Notes: a model not told the origin generated them from the letters alone. A DNA stretch of 64,000 bases from Gonatopus flavifemur (GCA_018340375.1 JAFFJZ010000002.1:13348001-13412000); one strand, 5' to 3'; positions 1 to 13,236 are shown, counted from the first letter of the stretch. Translations and numbers: made by a program.

Positions 1-1122
1 TACCTCAGAACGAATATATTCAAATAGAATTCTTCATGAGATTATTATAATCATCCTCATAATTCATGTAACGATAATTCTTCTCCTGACCTTGGACAAA
101 TGAACGGCAATATTTATTTTGCTAAAAGGAATGATGATGAATCACTGAATTTTGTCCACATCGAACATCAAATTCCACGATATTGATCCCTCGTTACTGT
201 TTTATCAATCGAGAATCCTTCATTCAGTCTTCTTTTTATCACATTGCTCGACAAGATTTAATTCGCGTCGAAATGCCAATGTCGAATTTTTGTCGCGATA
301 AAAGCAACTCTTCACCCTGCTATTGTCAATTCAATTAAAAATCGAATGGTGTTGAGTTATTTCACGTTGGATAGAATTTGATTCATGCATAAATGACGTT
401 TAATATAAAAGACGACAAGAATCGATTGACGTCCATTTGAGAATCCAATAACACTCTCCATTTCGATATTCAAATGGCATAGTTCAACCTATCATTCACA
501 AATTTAAATCCTTCTAGATCGGGGTTCTGTAATTCTTTCCCAAGATGAATAAGATTCTTTTCTTGTGATTTTCTTTCGCTTTGTATCGAATATCTAAAAT
601 TAACTGGTATACAATTGCGATTTTGATATCGCGTTGAAAGCAATAACTGTGGAATATCAAGCTGAATGATTGTCAAATGATACTAAACTGTTATGCGGTT
701 GAGAAAGCATAGAAGTATAAGGAAAAAGATTGTAAGTTATAAATAACGTAGTCGATGAAGTTGACATTTTCCGAGCTTGTGGTTAACTGGGAAATCTAAA
801 GGATTCTTCTTCTGTAAATTAGCTGTTCGTATTCATTGATAATTCTCATGTGATCGTATCGTGCCACCTGCTGGTTGAAGAATAGTTCTCATTTGGACTG
901 TGAGATTTGAAAGACTTCGAGGATATCACGATCGATGAGTCTTAATAGACTTTGAAGAATAACGTAGACTACTCTTAAGCGCTTATTTATCTTTATGGTG
1001 TCAAAAAAAAAACCCAGGGGACGCGATACTAGATAAATCTTGTGAGTGAAATTCATCAGTCACTTTTCAATAATCTCAAAATATCGCTCTACATGACACG
1101 CATTTCTACTGAGTTCGAGAAA
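1..1122. other. unassigned AT-rich DNA
   Basis: No open frame with protein-like composition, no terminal inverted repeat and no RNA-gene signature was seen here. The small open frames look like chance products of AT-rich DNA. Confidence 0.5.
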
Positions 1123-1550
1123 TACACGGAGAAAAATTTGATTGTGAAAATTAATATTTTTTTGTCGTAAACTAGTATTATTGGAAAATATTGACAGTAA
1201 TTTGTAACCTAAGTGTATTATTTTATACGCACTTTGTGAATAATTGTCAGCTACGATAGTGAAAATGAAGATTCCGCGTGAGGAAATATATTTCAATAAT
1301 AAAAATTATGAACAAACGAAATAAATACCTTTTCTCATCGAAATTATCACCACTTGACAAAAATAGATTTTGTTTGAACAACTATTCTGAATTTCGAAAG
1401 CCACGAATAACATTTACTACCAATGATGGGTCGGTATAATACAAGCGCTGATGGGAGATTTTCTCACAATCATCGCACACGACAAGTTGTGCAGTTCAGG
1501 TTCCCTCGTTTAGTCTTTCAATGAAACTTCAAAACAGCGAATTCATAAGT

Positions 1551-1630
1551 GCGAGCGTAGCAAAGCGGCTTTAATTGTATAAGGTTCATAGGTAGATATA
1601 AGTACATTATTCTCAAGTTCAAATCCCCTC
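1551..1630 (+). pseudogene. tRNA-like segment (class II length)
   Basis: The A-box TAGCAAAGCGG at 1558-1568 fits the consensus TRGCNNAGYNGG closely. The B-box AGTTCAAATCC at 1616-1626 fits GGTTCGANTCC with two changes. The spacing suits a class II (Leu/Ser-like) tRNA. A clean cloverleaf could not be drawn by eye, so this is best read as a tRNA-derived pseudogene or the head of a SINE-like unit. Confidence 0.4.
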
Positions 1631-2047
1631 CGTGTAATTAGGATTTTTCATTATAAATCGTACTCAAGAATGTATTAAAAATAACATGATTGCAATCAAC
1701 AAATATGGTGGTAATAACTCGAGGGTTGGACAACATGAACTAACAAATGTGCCTGGAAATATGTTTTTGCAAGTAAATTTGTTTTTTCATCTTAGTGAAT
1801 GACATCGATGGTGACAATTATTGCCTTTGCTTCGATTTTTAGAGCTCTTGATTGCGAGAATCTTGAAATAAAATGTAAAGAAGCATTACGATCGCTGATG
1901 GTAAAAAGTATCAGCACTGCTTGGAATCATCAATATTACCTTTGTTAGTTTTCCTGAAGAAATTTTGAAATTTTTGACAAAGTGAAGTTTACCATCGTGA
2001 TAATTTTATTTCCAAGCTATTCCCAATAGTTTCAGTTTACCAATTTC

Positions 2048-2065
2048 GATGATGATGATGATGAT
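2048..2065. repeat. (GAT)6 microsatellite
   Basis: Six perfect GAT units lie inside the right part of the 1.1-2.1 kb element. Confidence 0.9.
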
Positions 2066-2114
2066 ATTAACTACGTATTTTATCACTTTCAACCATCAAA
2101 TTTCTCTCCGTGTA

Positions 2115-5100
2115 CTATATCCAACAATATTTTGAATGAACATTATATCATAGCTCATACCATCGCAAATATACCGAATTCCGTTCCAAAATAGAATTGA
2201 AAATCATCATAACTTCCTGGGGAAAACTGCCAAGAGGTTTATAATCGAATAAAATTGCTCTTATCGCACAGAAGAATCAAGATATACCACCCTCCTCCTA
2301 CATCGCACTTAGAATCAAACTGAACGACTCTCCTTTTATTACGAACCGCATGGAACTTCTGGGCACTTTTCTTCCTTTGGAAACGTATGAACTTCATATG
2401 AGGATATTTTTCATCAAGTTTTTTCCAATTTCGAACTCTTCAGCATAAAATACATGTGAGAGGAAACAAAAATTAATAACAATCATGCAAGGAAAACAAT
2501 TGTAGAACTTAAAAGACCTACTTTCAACTGTTATTTTTCATTTTTGAATTATTGAAGAATCCCTCACTTGAATTTCGTTATAATATTTCAGAAATGGAGA
2601 ATAACGATCGTTATCATTGCGGAAACTCTATTATATCATCATGAGAGCAACATTTATTTTGGTTGAGAACTCTATTAGCGAAGGTCGTTTATATCACTCA
2701 CGTTCCTTTTGATGGGAGTGATTGTTATACTTTTCAAGCAGCTAAACTCTTTTATCTCTTTCAAGGTTTCCGTCCTAACTTGATTCCGTCTTCATTAATT
2801 TTTCCCTCTTCGACGTGTGTATGAGATTTCATTTTATTGCGATCGATTTTTTATGCTGTAACTTTTAGATAAAAATTGTATTAATTTCTTCCATTACGTC
2901 CATTAGTTTCTATTCCTGCTTCATTTACAATATTATATTACATAGGTATTCGAAGGTACTCACCTCTCACCTGCTTTCTTTCTTCCTTTCTTTTCTTTCT
3001 CCTTTTTTGTTTTTTCATACATATTGTACAAAAATGATATTGCGAGTTTGTGTTCCTTTTAATGCAGCCTTCTTATATTTTCCATCACTATCTATAAATA
3101 CAATTTACTCTTCGTAGAGTGTACTGGTATGAGTAGTCTTCGATAACTTTTATATCTGACATACTTTCTTTATCGAATTATTTTTCTTATTCAATAACTC
3201 TCGATGTTCATATATGGATGGGAAACACACGAGAAAATAAGCATTTGAGGGTCACTACATGTGATCATTTTGTTGAATATTTGACTTTTGTTCGTGAAGG
3301 TTTGTTAATGTTTTCTTTGAAACTGATGACGAATGGATTCCAGTCTCTTTTATAAGTGCAGATATGAATCATGGGATATGAATGAAAAAACAAATACCAA
3401 AGTCGTGTTTAATTCTCCATGTTACCGGTGAGGGTAGTTTTTCACCATTCTTTTTCAACTAAGAATTGTTCTAAAACTGCAAAACATGAGTCTCTCATAC
3501 ACTCGAGCTAGTATGAACAACATGCAATTCCAAGCTATAATTATTGTAATGACATATCGAGACTCGATATTCCGATATTTTCTCATGATTTGAAAATAAA
3601 TTGCAGTTTATTTATATATAGCTCTTTGCGTGATGAAATAAATATTAAAGGAATGTTTTCCGTGAATCGTATGTGAAAATATATAGATATTTTTAACAAC
3701 CTCGTACAATCCGCAAATGGAAACAAGGACCAAAGGAAGAAGGAAGGTATTATTCATATAATTACATGCGTTAACGAAGCCTCGCGATAACGAATTCGAT
3801 AAGGAAGAATATTACGCTGTTATACGAAGAGTTTCATTTTTCCCCGTATAAATTATTCAAGCTATATTTACGAAACTAAATTAAATGGATTCTCCAAGCT
3901 CTACAACCTCGCATACCTACTATTAATTATCAGCTGGACAGGAAACACTCGAATGGAATTATTATTTCAATTATTCAGTAAAACCCGAGGAAACTGAAGA
4001 GGTTATCATTGGAGGGTTTGTCGTTTCTCGTATCGACTGGTTTTAAATCCACGAGTTGGTTTCATAGTTTCAGTATTTGGTACATATCAAGAATGATAAA
4101 TGAATCATCTTACGATGGAATTCGATACAATCGATAGTTGGAAGTCGCGATGGGAAAGTTTCTATACACCCGCGGAAAGAATAAAGTGAATTATCTTCCG
4201 CTAGAATCACTGAGAAAAATACACGTGGAACACGTACTTGGTTTACGAAACTTTGTACCAGCGACGAACTAAGGAATTCGAAAGAATGATAATCGAATTC
4301 AAAAAGTATCTCGCTTCGGATATCTACCTGAGGAACATCGTTCTTATATGGAATTTTGTTTCTGTTCGTAAACAATCCTGATGAGAAAAATTCCTCTTTG
4401 AAAATCTCTTTGCGAATTTTATTGCGAAATTTCATTGAAAAACTCCGCAAAACTTTGAAGAAACCTGATAGAATCTGGAAAATTCTGAACACTTATGAAA
4501 ATTTTCTCAAATTCTGAAAGACCCTGAAAGTTTCTGAACCATCGTGGAAAACTTTCACTCATCGGAGACGTTTCCCTGTTGAAAATTTTTGCGAATACCT
4601 CTAAATTCTTCTAAAAATCACCTGAACTGTCTGCAAAACTATGAACAACTCTGAAATCCTCTGAATAACGTACTCTTCACGGGAAATCTCTGAAAATGTA
4701 CTATACTCATAAATAAAATACCCATCCAATAATTTCTATTTCGAAACTAAAACATTGGAAAATTCGTTCGTTTGAATTTGAAGAAACCTGAATTTGAAGT
4801 GGATCTCCAACAAATTTCATTACAAAACTTTCCACGACAGTCATTGGAAAGAATATGAAAATGCGATAGTGGAATTATGAAAAATATGGCAGAAAATTAG
4901 ATTGAATCGGGAAAATGTAATGCATGGAAGTAAACTTCGTATCAGGTCAAACTGACTAAGAACGATCAATTCCGAGTCAGAAACAGAGTTGCAACTGGTG
5001 CTCTGAGAGATGGAGATTGAGATATGAAAGTGGCTCGCTACATTATACGAAGAAAAGAGCTAAGACTTCAAGAGTGCAATGAGATAACATGATATATCTC

Positions 5101-5280
5101 ATTTCAAGAGAGTTGATCTTTGTATAATTGGCCGAGCTCGAGTTTACAATATATTATATCTTCGTTGACTCTTATCATAATTCTGAGAAGATAACTGAAA
5201 TGGACGCGTAGCACCAAACCACACGATCATTATTAAATTTCAGAAAGTCTCCAGTAAAATGACTAACTTTATAGCCCTTA
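2115..5280. other. unassigned AT-rich DNA
   Basis: About 3.2 kb without a recognisable gene or complete element. Short imperfect iterations of CTCTGAAA-like words occur around 4.48-4.70 kb. A 140-codon minus-strand open frame at 4070-4492 is low in complexity and unsupported. Confidence 0.45.
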
Positions 5281-6114
5281 CCCAACAAACACCCAAGGTC
5301 TTGAAGACATCTACAAGATACTTATAGGAAGACATCTTTTGGATACATCGAAAACATGTCTCTTAGATATCTAAATGACATCACAACAGAGATATCTTCA
5401 AGATATGTCTAAATGATATTTTTTAGATATCTTCAAGAAATGTCAGGAACATGTCTTTGAGGGATTTCTGAAAGATATCTTTTAGATGTCGAATCAACAA
5501 AGTCCAAAACACATCTTGAAAGAGTTTTTTGAATGTCTGTTACACATCTTAAGAAGTCTGAGTAAGAAGGGTAGAAGTCACGCAATATTCCTTTTTTAGA
5601 ACTCGTTAGTGATTCTTTGGTACTGTCTGGGATGCCCTCATGATTTCAAAAAGACATCTCAAAGATATCTAAACGGTATCAAAAAAATATCTTGAGGCAT
5701 GTAAAAGATGTTTTCCACATGTTTAAAACATATCTTTAAATAACCCACACAGCACTCGTTGTCTAAAAGATATCTTCAGAAATAATTAAGAACAACGCAA
5801 GAAGTCTTATGCGACATGAATAGACATCTTTCAGAAGTGAGAACAGTTTAAGACTTCTTGCGTTGTTCTTAATTATTCTTGAGGATATCTTGTAGACAAC
5901 GAGTGCTGTGTGGGAATCGACAACATATCTTGGAACCATTTGAAAGATGTCTTCCATATATCTGGAACATATCTTTGGCAGCGTGTCTGAAAGATATCTA
6001 AAACTTGTTGGAATTTGTTGCATAAGACATTTTTTAGATGCCGAAAAGATATCTCCACGAAAGTATCCCAAGACATTCTTTTAGATAGTGATGGATATCT
6101 TTTTGTTTGTTGGG
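5281..6114. mobile_element. CCC...GGG element built of AAGATATCTT-like words
   Basis: The left end CCCAACAAAC is matched by GTTTGTTGGG at the right end, and both are flanked by TA, which fits a 2-bp target-site duplication. The interior is dominated by dozens of variants of AGATATCT and AAGACATCT in both orientations, so nearly any sub-segment can pair with another. There is no transposase. A second, hairpin-like element is inserted at 5744-5914. It is non-autonomous; the superfamily is uncertain. Confidence 0.75.
5744..5914. mobile_element. nested hairpin element, CCCACACAGCAC ends
   Basis: The arms are nearly perfect inverted repeats: CCCACACAGCACTCGTTGTC at the left and its complement at the right, continuing inward through a shared TTAAGAACAACGCAAGAAGT block. 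Total length is 171 bp. The flanking dinucleotides are AA on both sides, consistent with a 2-bp duplication. It sits inside the 5281-6114 element, so it arrived later. Confidence 0.75.
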
Positions 6115-9035
6115 TAATTGACTTATCCTGGCATCTTCTTTTTGTGTTTCTTCAATAATTATGCACAAATCGCATTTTATATCAAAAGTGAATTTTGAGG
6201 TTTAGGGTGAGAGAATTGATTGATGACACGCTTAGCGTGATAAGGCATCGCGTATATACTGAATTTTCACTGCACGTGAATTTTCTCTGAGAACGTGATC
6301 CCGCAAGCACTGCATTCTCTTGCCATGACTCCTTACGACTTTCTTCCATTTTCTAAACTGGAATTGCCACTTCGAGAAGAACATTTTGGGTTGACTTTCG
6401 AATCGAAGGCAACGCCACGTACAATTTCAGAACACGAAAAGTACTCTGAGAACTAGGACAAGAATTGATACGATTGCACTGTATCTAATGAAGAGGTTTA
6501 CTTGCTATTTATAGCAAATCAAAAATGGTTCATGAAACCCCTGCTATATCTCTGGGTATCTTTCTCTTTTTGTTAAATCGAATATAATATATCAAAATAC
6601 AGTTGGATGGTATCTGAAAAAAGTATTATACGAAAAATACCTGAAATCGATAGTTGGTACTGTTGAGTTGATTCAGTTGGTCACAGTATTCAATACTTCT
6701 CAAGTACTTGGTATAAGATGATGAGACAGTAATAATGAATACACTTATCCTATTTCCCTCAAAGAGTGATTGCTACAATATACTGTCGTTCAAGTGTTCT
6801 TGAAAAAATAATTGGTTTTCTTTATTCTGTGGAAAGTTTTGAACTCCAAAAGGAATTTCTCGATGAGTGGCTGATGATTGTTTGACAGAACTGCCCATTC
6901 AAAACTGTGTGATCAAGAAGTTAGATGAATTTGAATTGAGATCGAATTAAATTGATGAATTATATATTTCAATGCCGCCATGCGCTGAACTTCTCCCATG
7001 GATTATCTCTTTTTCATTTTTAATCGTCACCCTTTGTGAATAAATCGTCGTTTATAATACTCGACAAACAAAAATCACCACCACACGATAGGTTGATTGA
7101 ATTCTACAGTGCCGTAGCTGACCCTTCGAAAGAGTACCAGTTGAAACAAAACAATTGATTTTCAAACTCCATTTTTCGAACAAGCAAAACTTTGGAATTC
7201 TCATACATGAAATTCGTAAAGGATGGTGCCTCTGGAGATTTCTCCGTCTCATCTTTGTCGCATCAAGGTCGAATTTCCTTTCGTATATTTTGTATCCACC
7301 TACTTTTCACCTATAATCCGTCAAAATCCAAAGTGGCGAATCGATGATTGTTCCGTCCGGGGATCCCCGTCTTACGAGCATTCCTTCATTTATTCTGCGA
7401 TATTTTTCAGCTTGTGATTTCCTCTTCATACAAATATTCAAAGAAAGAACTGGTGTAAGTAGATACAATACAAGAGTAAAATATGAAGAAGAAAGAAATG
7501 TTGGGACTAGGAAAACATATTTCGAGATGTTCGTTGTAACGAATGAAGACAAAAGATATGGGACAAGAGCAGAGAGAGAGAGAGAGAGAGAAAGAGATAG
7601 CGGGTCAAAATCGAGAAATAAAGTTGAGAAGTTTAGGTTAAGGGTGTTGTGATCTGAAAACATTGAATGACAGGCAGAAAATAAGATATTGAGAGGGTGA
7701 GGAGAGGAAATGGACATAATATAATAGGAAAGCATTGAATAGAGTTGAATTGAGAAAAATTCTGTGTAGAAAAACAGACATGAGCAAGTGGGACATGGAA
7801 GTGATGTGTGACAGAATATTGAATGGAATTGAAGAATTGAGGGTGAAGCGTAGAGAACAGTATGAAAGGAAGATAAAGAGAGAAATTAAACTTAAGTTAT
7901 GCGAGAAGACTCTCGATAACTGATGTCAAGAGAGTATATAAAGTATATTCCATGCTATACGAAATTTGTACGTATTTGAAATATCTTTCGAAAATCTATA
8001 AATGTTTATCAGTTTATTTACACACGTAGCGTTGTTCGTATGAGAGTGAAGCTATAGGCAGCCACGAGCTAGCAGCCGATTGATGTAACTTTTGATAGAG
8101 ACGTTTGATTCAATATTCAAGTAGCCAATCCATAAAATTGGAAGCGACTGAATCAATTTCTGGTACGGGCTGCTACGCTGAAATTCTCCAATTTTCATTT
8201 TCCCTTGTTTTTGCTATAAACGATTCAATCTTCAGATGCCTGGAAACCACGAATCGTACAATTTTTCCATCGATATCCCTTGTCTCAGACTCGAAATTGT
8301 ATCTATGTAAAGTAGAAAATATGATTAGATATTCTAGGTGAAGATGATATAATACAAACATCGAGGTATGAAATCCAATCCAGCGTTTTCCCCCGTCTTT
8401 GTTTCAGAATGCTTTAAAAAATTGTCCAAAACGTCGAGGGTCTGAAATTGATATATGTTTACAAGACAAACGATTTTTTATCCTGAAGTTTCTTTCTCAG
8501 AGGGAAGTTCTTGAACTTATATTGAAAGACAGGGAAGCACAAGGATGAAACGGAAAAAGCAACCAACAAGACAAAACCCAGCGAGACTCAGAGTAGTAAA
8601 TCAGTGTGTGATAAAACTAAGCTCCCAACACCATGAAAAATATTGTTGTCCGCTTGTAGGGCGAACCGCCAACATATTACTCTTTCTTCATACAGAGAGA
8701 ATCAAGCTGAATTCTTTAAAAGCCTTCATCTGAATGTCTAGAACGATGAAAATATTGATATTTCATGCATGTAGATAAGTTGAACATAATATCTTGTTCA
8801 ACGTCAAAAAAAGCCTTTTATTCTCGTGAAATATGGTATATTTTGTTTTGATAAATGTCGTAAATGAGACAAAAGTTTGAAAGATGAGGTCGTTTGAAAT
8901 TCATCATTTTCTTTGTGAGAGATGCGTTAAAAGGTGATACTGGCGAGATAAACATATGGAAGGAAGAGTGTGGAATAAAATTCACGAAAGAATAAGTATT
9001 AGGATAAAATGAACCGATCAAAACATATTATTTCA
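6115..9035. other. unassigned DNA with a purine-rich tract
   Basis: No recognised gene. From 7.5 to 7.92 kb the plus strand is strongly purine-rich. It holds an (AG)n run and two plus-strand open frames, 7344-7652 and 7735-7923; the second begins MNRVELRKILCRKTDMSKWD and is rich in Lys, Arg and Glu. Composition alone can keep such frames open, so I do not call them genes, though a decayed exon cannot be excluded. Confidence 0.4.
7571..7591. repeat. (AG)n microsatellite
   Basis: About ten uninterrupted AG units inside the purine-rich tract. Confidence 0.9.
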
Positions 9036-10183
9036 CCCTTTCTGACCTGACGTCCATCCCAATGGACATAGAATTTAGCAAATTATGAGAATCGTTCCAT
9101 AAATCAGAGCAGTTTGAAATCCATGATGTCATCGAGATAAAGGTGTCAATTCATAAGGAAATTAGTCAAAATTATATTTTCAGTATAGTATGTTTTTCAA
9201 CGGAACTAATGTGATGAGAATTTCGATACTGCAATTTCCATTACTTAAACGAATTCTACTGATTCTACAAGATGCAGTCTGAATATTCAGAAAAATATGT
9301 TCAACTCCAAAGAGATTTTGAGTACCAAAAAGTGTTTTTCATATTTTAAAGTATTTCAATACACAGCTATATCACACAGCAACAACATCATGTGTCCATT
9401 ACAATGGACACTGGGTGCCTGTTGGCAAAATTCATCTCCAACAAGGTAACAAGTGTACATCCGAAAAGATAGAATACTACACTGAAAAAAAGCTGGTAAC
9501 AGTTGTTAAATATATTCTTAAAATACGACTAATCGTATTTTATGAATTTGTTGTTCAATGTTATAAAATTTAGGAATATATATTTGATAACTGTTATATT
9601 CGGTGGATTTAATCCGTTACCTGCAAATTTCATCAACTTAAGAACACCCACAATTGAATCCCAATTGTAACTATAATATTTGAAGACTTTTGAACGATCT
9701 CATCGATCTAGATGAATCATTTCTCAAGTGTTTAGGAGTTTGAAATTCAATTTTTATCAAAAATTTGTGAATTATGGCATAGTTTTCCACAACTCATCAA
9801 AAGTAAGAGGGAACGGATTGAATCCACCCACTGTACCAATCCTTTCTGTCAGTGGAGATGAACGAAAATTAATATGAAGAGAATTTTTACGGTTGGCCGA
9901 CCTATAAAAATGACTAAAAATTAATAATCATGTTCCAATAGTGTTCAAGATAAAAATCCGTTACAATAAAGTTGTAACTCTCTTATAACATTGGAGTTTC
10001 CAATTGGGTATTACTGCAGGATATCAAGCCTCAGAGAATTCTAATGGAATCAATCAGTCATCCTATGTTGTAGTCATAGACACCCTGTGTCCATTGGAAT
10101 GGACATATCAGTAATTTGTAATCTACGTTACTGAATATTCTGTAAAAATTCAGAGTTCATACTAGGAGTTAGGTCAGAAAGGG
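9036..10183. mobile_element. piggyBac-like non-autonomous element with three palindromic sites
   Basis: The left end CCCTTTCTGACCTGACGTCC and right end GGTCAGAAAGGG form an inverted repeat of about 12 bp. The CCCTTTC...GAAAGGG form resembles the two other piggyBac-like elements in this window, which have TTAA-type flanks. Here the flanks are TTCA and ATAA, so the TTAA duplication, if there was one, has decayed. Three 16-bp palindromes of the form GTCCATNNNNATGGAC lie at 9052-9067, 9394-9409 and 10089-10104, two of them just inside the ends. No transposase reading frame was found in the 1.15 kb. Confidence 0.6.
9601..9828. repeat. inverted repeat inside the piggyBac-like element
   Basis: CGGTGGATTTAATCCGTTAC at the left is matched by GGAACGGATTGAATCCACCC at the right, about 190 bp apart. 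It may mark a further small nested element or the foot of a hairpin. Confidence 0.5.
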
Positions 10184-10370
10184 ATAATCGAATGTGTGAT
10201 ATGATTCATGGATACCAAAGTTTGAGTAGTATAACATGAATATAGTCGGGCATGTAATCGTCGTATCCACTCATGCTGCGGAAGGTTTGTGACAGTGTTT
10301 TTCAGGGGGATGCAACTCCAATAAGTTCAATTAAACCTCATTTACGTGTCATCTACTAAATAAATATTCA

Positions 10371-10638
10371 TGCGAACTAAAAATCGATATGGCGGTTTGG
10401 TATGCCGGGATAACCTCAAAATTATTCTAGTTAATCCAAATTTTGAAACGTCAACGATATGCCAACAATAAAGCATTGAACAATTCTAAAACCGAATTAT
10501 CAGTCGGACTGATTCAGTTTTAGAGTCGTTTTTGATGCTTTATTGTTAAAATACTGTTCATTTTTCAAAATCCAAACTGATGAGAATAATACTAAGTTTA
10601 TGTCACTATACCAGACCTCCATTGCGGTTTTAGCCCCT
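10371..10638. mobile_element. MITE, family shared with 34.9-35.2 kb
   Basis: The left end GCGAACTAAAAATCGATATG pairs imperfectly with the right end (CATTGCGGTTTTAGCCCC), and the interior carries long partially complementary arms around TTTTAGAATTGTTCA-like words. The same arrangement recurs at 34900-35175, so this is a repeat family and not a chance palindrome. Confidence 0.55.
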
Positions 10639-10750
10639 GATCGACACGCCAGCATATGAATAAATATGACCGTAATCGGAATATAGTTTGAGGTCATCTT
10701 ATAAAGTTGCACACCCCTGGTGTTTTTTTCTCCTTAGCCAATTCTAATGC

Positions 10751-11187
10751 CACTCAGAAAAATGATTTTCTCATCATAAGACGACAGCCGTCTTAAACAT
10801 ATTCCATTTCAGTGGTGAAACAAAGCCGTTTTAATACAATAATCGTGCAGTTTTAATAAGCAGACAAAAATCGTCTAACTTTGGAATGAATCGCGTCTCC
10901 TCACAAGACGGTATTCGTCTCACGTCAAGAAAAATATTACTAATCTGCTCCCAAGCAAGTAAGTTTGAGTATTGTTCCCCCGTCTTATCACTAAAAGAGA
11001 CCCCGTCTTGTCATTAGACGAGTTTCGTTTTACTCACAGAAGAAGTCATCCGTTAGTGAAATGGAATCGTTTGAGACGGTTCCCGTCTTATCACAAAACG
11101 AATCCCCGTCTGAAAGTGTTTTGAAACAGGACCGTCTTATGATTATTCAGCTTCGTTCCATCATTAGACGGTATTTTTTCGATAGTA
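10751..11187. repeat. cluster of CCGTCTTATCA / TTAGACGG words
   Basis: Roughly a dozen imperfect copies of CGTCTTATCA and its complement lie in both orientations over 440 bp. Outer words CACTCAGAAAAATGA at the left and TTTTTTCGATAGT at the right may be degenerate termini. There is no coding capacity. Spacing is irregular, unlike a CRISPR array. Confidence 0.6.
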
Positions 11188-12589
11188 CAGAAAGTAGAGA
11201 GTTCTTAAAATGAAATAATAACACTGTATTCTCAGAAAAAAAGGTGACTTTTTGAAATCTTGGACGTTACATTCGCATCATTATCATCACAAAATCATCA
11301 ACTTTCTCTATGTCTTGTTTCGGCGAAGAACGAATGATTTCCTTCAAGTTCGAGAATGATTAAAATCTGTGTATATGGGACGAATAGTTTGACCTATATA
11401 TCATAAACAAAGCGCTTTCATGACTGAAAACTTTTCTCGGAGTCTTTTTCACGATACCACTCACAACGAAATCAGAACTAGAGAATAGTGGAAGGATAGG
11501 AAAGATAAAGTAAAGCATGGAGCCAGTACAGATCGAGAGAGCAGAGTTAGAAGGGGTTTCCGGGATCATATGTCGTCAAGCTGAGTTACGTTTCATGCAA
11601 TTTAACTCCGGATGAATATCAAAGAGACTTTTCGAGCCAAAATATAAAAAAGTGGGCAAAGAAATCTAATGAACATTGAAATAATGATACACGTTATACA
11701 AGAGATGAGGCAAAAATTGTGAGAATTGTGAATGGTGGATCCTTAAGATGATAATGAAAATGAATGAAATTTTCGATTTTTCGTTAATTTGAGTTTTTCA
11801 AACGGATTCCCGTCACGTCCGCCAAATCGTACCACGAAAATGTATGTAAGGCAACCCTTTAATAAATGTGATATCTGAGATGTTCATTTCTGTCGTGGCG
11901 ACCGAACGTATATTGTACATGAAGCTGGATAAGGAATAGTCGGAGCATGGAATGACCAAGGATTTTATCGCTTGAGGCAAGATGCTGAAATAGTCCTTTC
12001 CTTCCTCTGCCACAACTTCATCCAATTTATTGGAATTCTGATAACTTGCTTATCCATTCACCGTATGTATTATATGCAGGTGGAGATACTTATTGAAGAA
12101 TGATGGTAGTGAAATGTGCAGGACTTACAGGATACATTTTTCAAGTTTAATCAAAATTACGAAGAACATGGAGAGGAATATACGGTAACGGTGATAGATA
12201 TTTCTAAATTGTGATAAGTCCCATTCAGAATCAAAGTGAGTATGATAAACTGTTCACGTTACCATGGAAACGATAGGTCAACATTGTAATGATCACCAAA
12301 TCGCGGGTCATCGCTCACTTTCTATTCTTAAGTCGCGATGAGAACTAGGGTTTTTTCTTTTCTCCGTGGATGATTTGAAATTGGAACGAGGCAACCTTTT
12401 GTGGAGTAATGACAAACGCTAGAGAATTATCCATCATATTCATTACACGGGTGAAACGAATGTGTTGAAAAATCCCTCAATTTATTGAGCATCAGCGCGA
12501 GTCTATGACTCCAGTTATAAAAGTACTACAATTAGGAGTATTTTTACAAGCAATCATGCTATTTCTGAAAAATTTCTAAAAAAAATATT
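11188..12589. other. unassigned AT-rich DNA
   Basis: No gene, RNA signature or element end was recognised. Confidence 0.5.
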
Positions 12590-12624
12590 TCTAAAAAGAA
12601 ATTCGCTGTGACAGCGAAATTGAA

Positions 12625-12847
12625 CCCTTTCCGACACTTAGTCCACATGCGGGACGATGTTTTTTCAATGCGTTTGTAACTGTGGAATATGAAATAATCA
12701 TTTGAAGTAGCTTGAACCCTGATGAAATTCTAGTGAATACATTGAGCAAATGGGAAAAATGGTGCCAATTGAGTTAATTCGCCTCTAAAGTACTGTAAAA
12801 GGTCTTGGAACGCATCATCTCAAATAAAGACTGCTGTCGGAAAGGGT
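12625..12847. mobile_element. piggyBac-like MITE, TTAA-type flanks
   Basis: The ends CCCTTTCCGACA and TGTCGGAAAGGG form a perfect 12-bp inverted repeat. The right flank is TTAA and the left flank is TGAA, one change from TTAA. A TTAA duplication with CCC...GGG ends is the piggyBac hallmark. At 223 bp there is no room for a transposase. It interrupts the surrounding GCTG-family element. Confidence 0.8.
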
Positions 12848-13019
12848 TAATTTTGATGGAGCAGCCAATTTTTTACTCTCACAGCAAACTATTTGCTATT
12901 ACACCAACCTTGTTAACTACGACAGCAAGTTTTTAGCCGTAGTAGCGAACAATATCGAATTGGCCAGCAAAAATTTTCCCTATTCCATATATAATACAAT
13001 ACTGAAAATTTTGCTAGTC

Positions 13020-13236
13020 CACACGGAAAAAATAATTCAGCTGCAGCAGCTAAGTAGCTAGCACGAACACGGACAGCCACTAAATTGGCTCCTGCAGCTA
13101 AATTTTAGCTGTTACAGCAAAAAAATTTGCAATGGTAGTTAATTTATTTGCGGTAAGAGCTAAAATTTAGCTGCAGGAGCTAATTCAATGGCTATCCGTG
13201 TCCGTGCTAGCTACTTAGCTGCTGCAGCGAAAAATT
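13020..13236. mobile_element. palindromic CTGCAGCAGC element nested in the GCTG-family MITE
   Basis: The arms share AGCTGCAGCAGCTAAGTAGC, then a block around ACGGACAGCCA, then TGCAGCTAAATTTTAGCTG, repeated as complement on the right, giving about 75-bp arms around a short centre. The left end ACACGGAAAAAATAATTC is typical of this window; the right end is diverged. The same palindromic family hosts the 2.15-kb element at 37-39 kb. Confidence 0.75.

Larger units (their letters stand above)
1123..2114. mobile_element. candidate 1-kb TIR element with a tRNA-like segment
   Basis: The left end TACACGGAGAAAAATTTGAT is matched at the right end by ATCAAATTTCTCTCCGTGTA, an imperfect 20-bp inverted repeat about 990 bp apart. 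The CACGGAGAAAAA terminus recurs on many shorter elements in this window, so the two ends could also be remnants of two unrelated copies. No coding capacity is visible. A tRNA-like segment lies near the middle. Confidence 0.4.

Noticed and set aside
5763..6076. Two overlapping minus-strand frames of 102 and 67 codons
   Set aside because: They are translations of the AAGATATCTT word repeats and the nested hairpin.
7307..7735. 142-codon minus-strand frame with Ser-Leu repeats
   Set aside because: It is the complement of the (AG)n microsatellite tract.
7344..7923. Arg/Glu/Lys-rich plus-strand protein
   Set aside because: An (AG)n run and strong purine bias are enough to keep these frames open; the two frames are separated by stops.
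10751..11187. CRISPR-like array of CGTCTTATCA repeats
   Set aside because: Spacing is irregular, the repeats are imperfect and in both orientations, there are no cas genes, and the DNA is eukaryotic.
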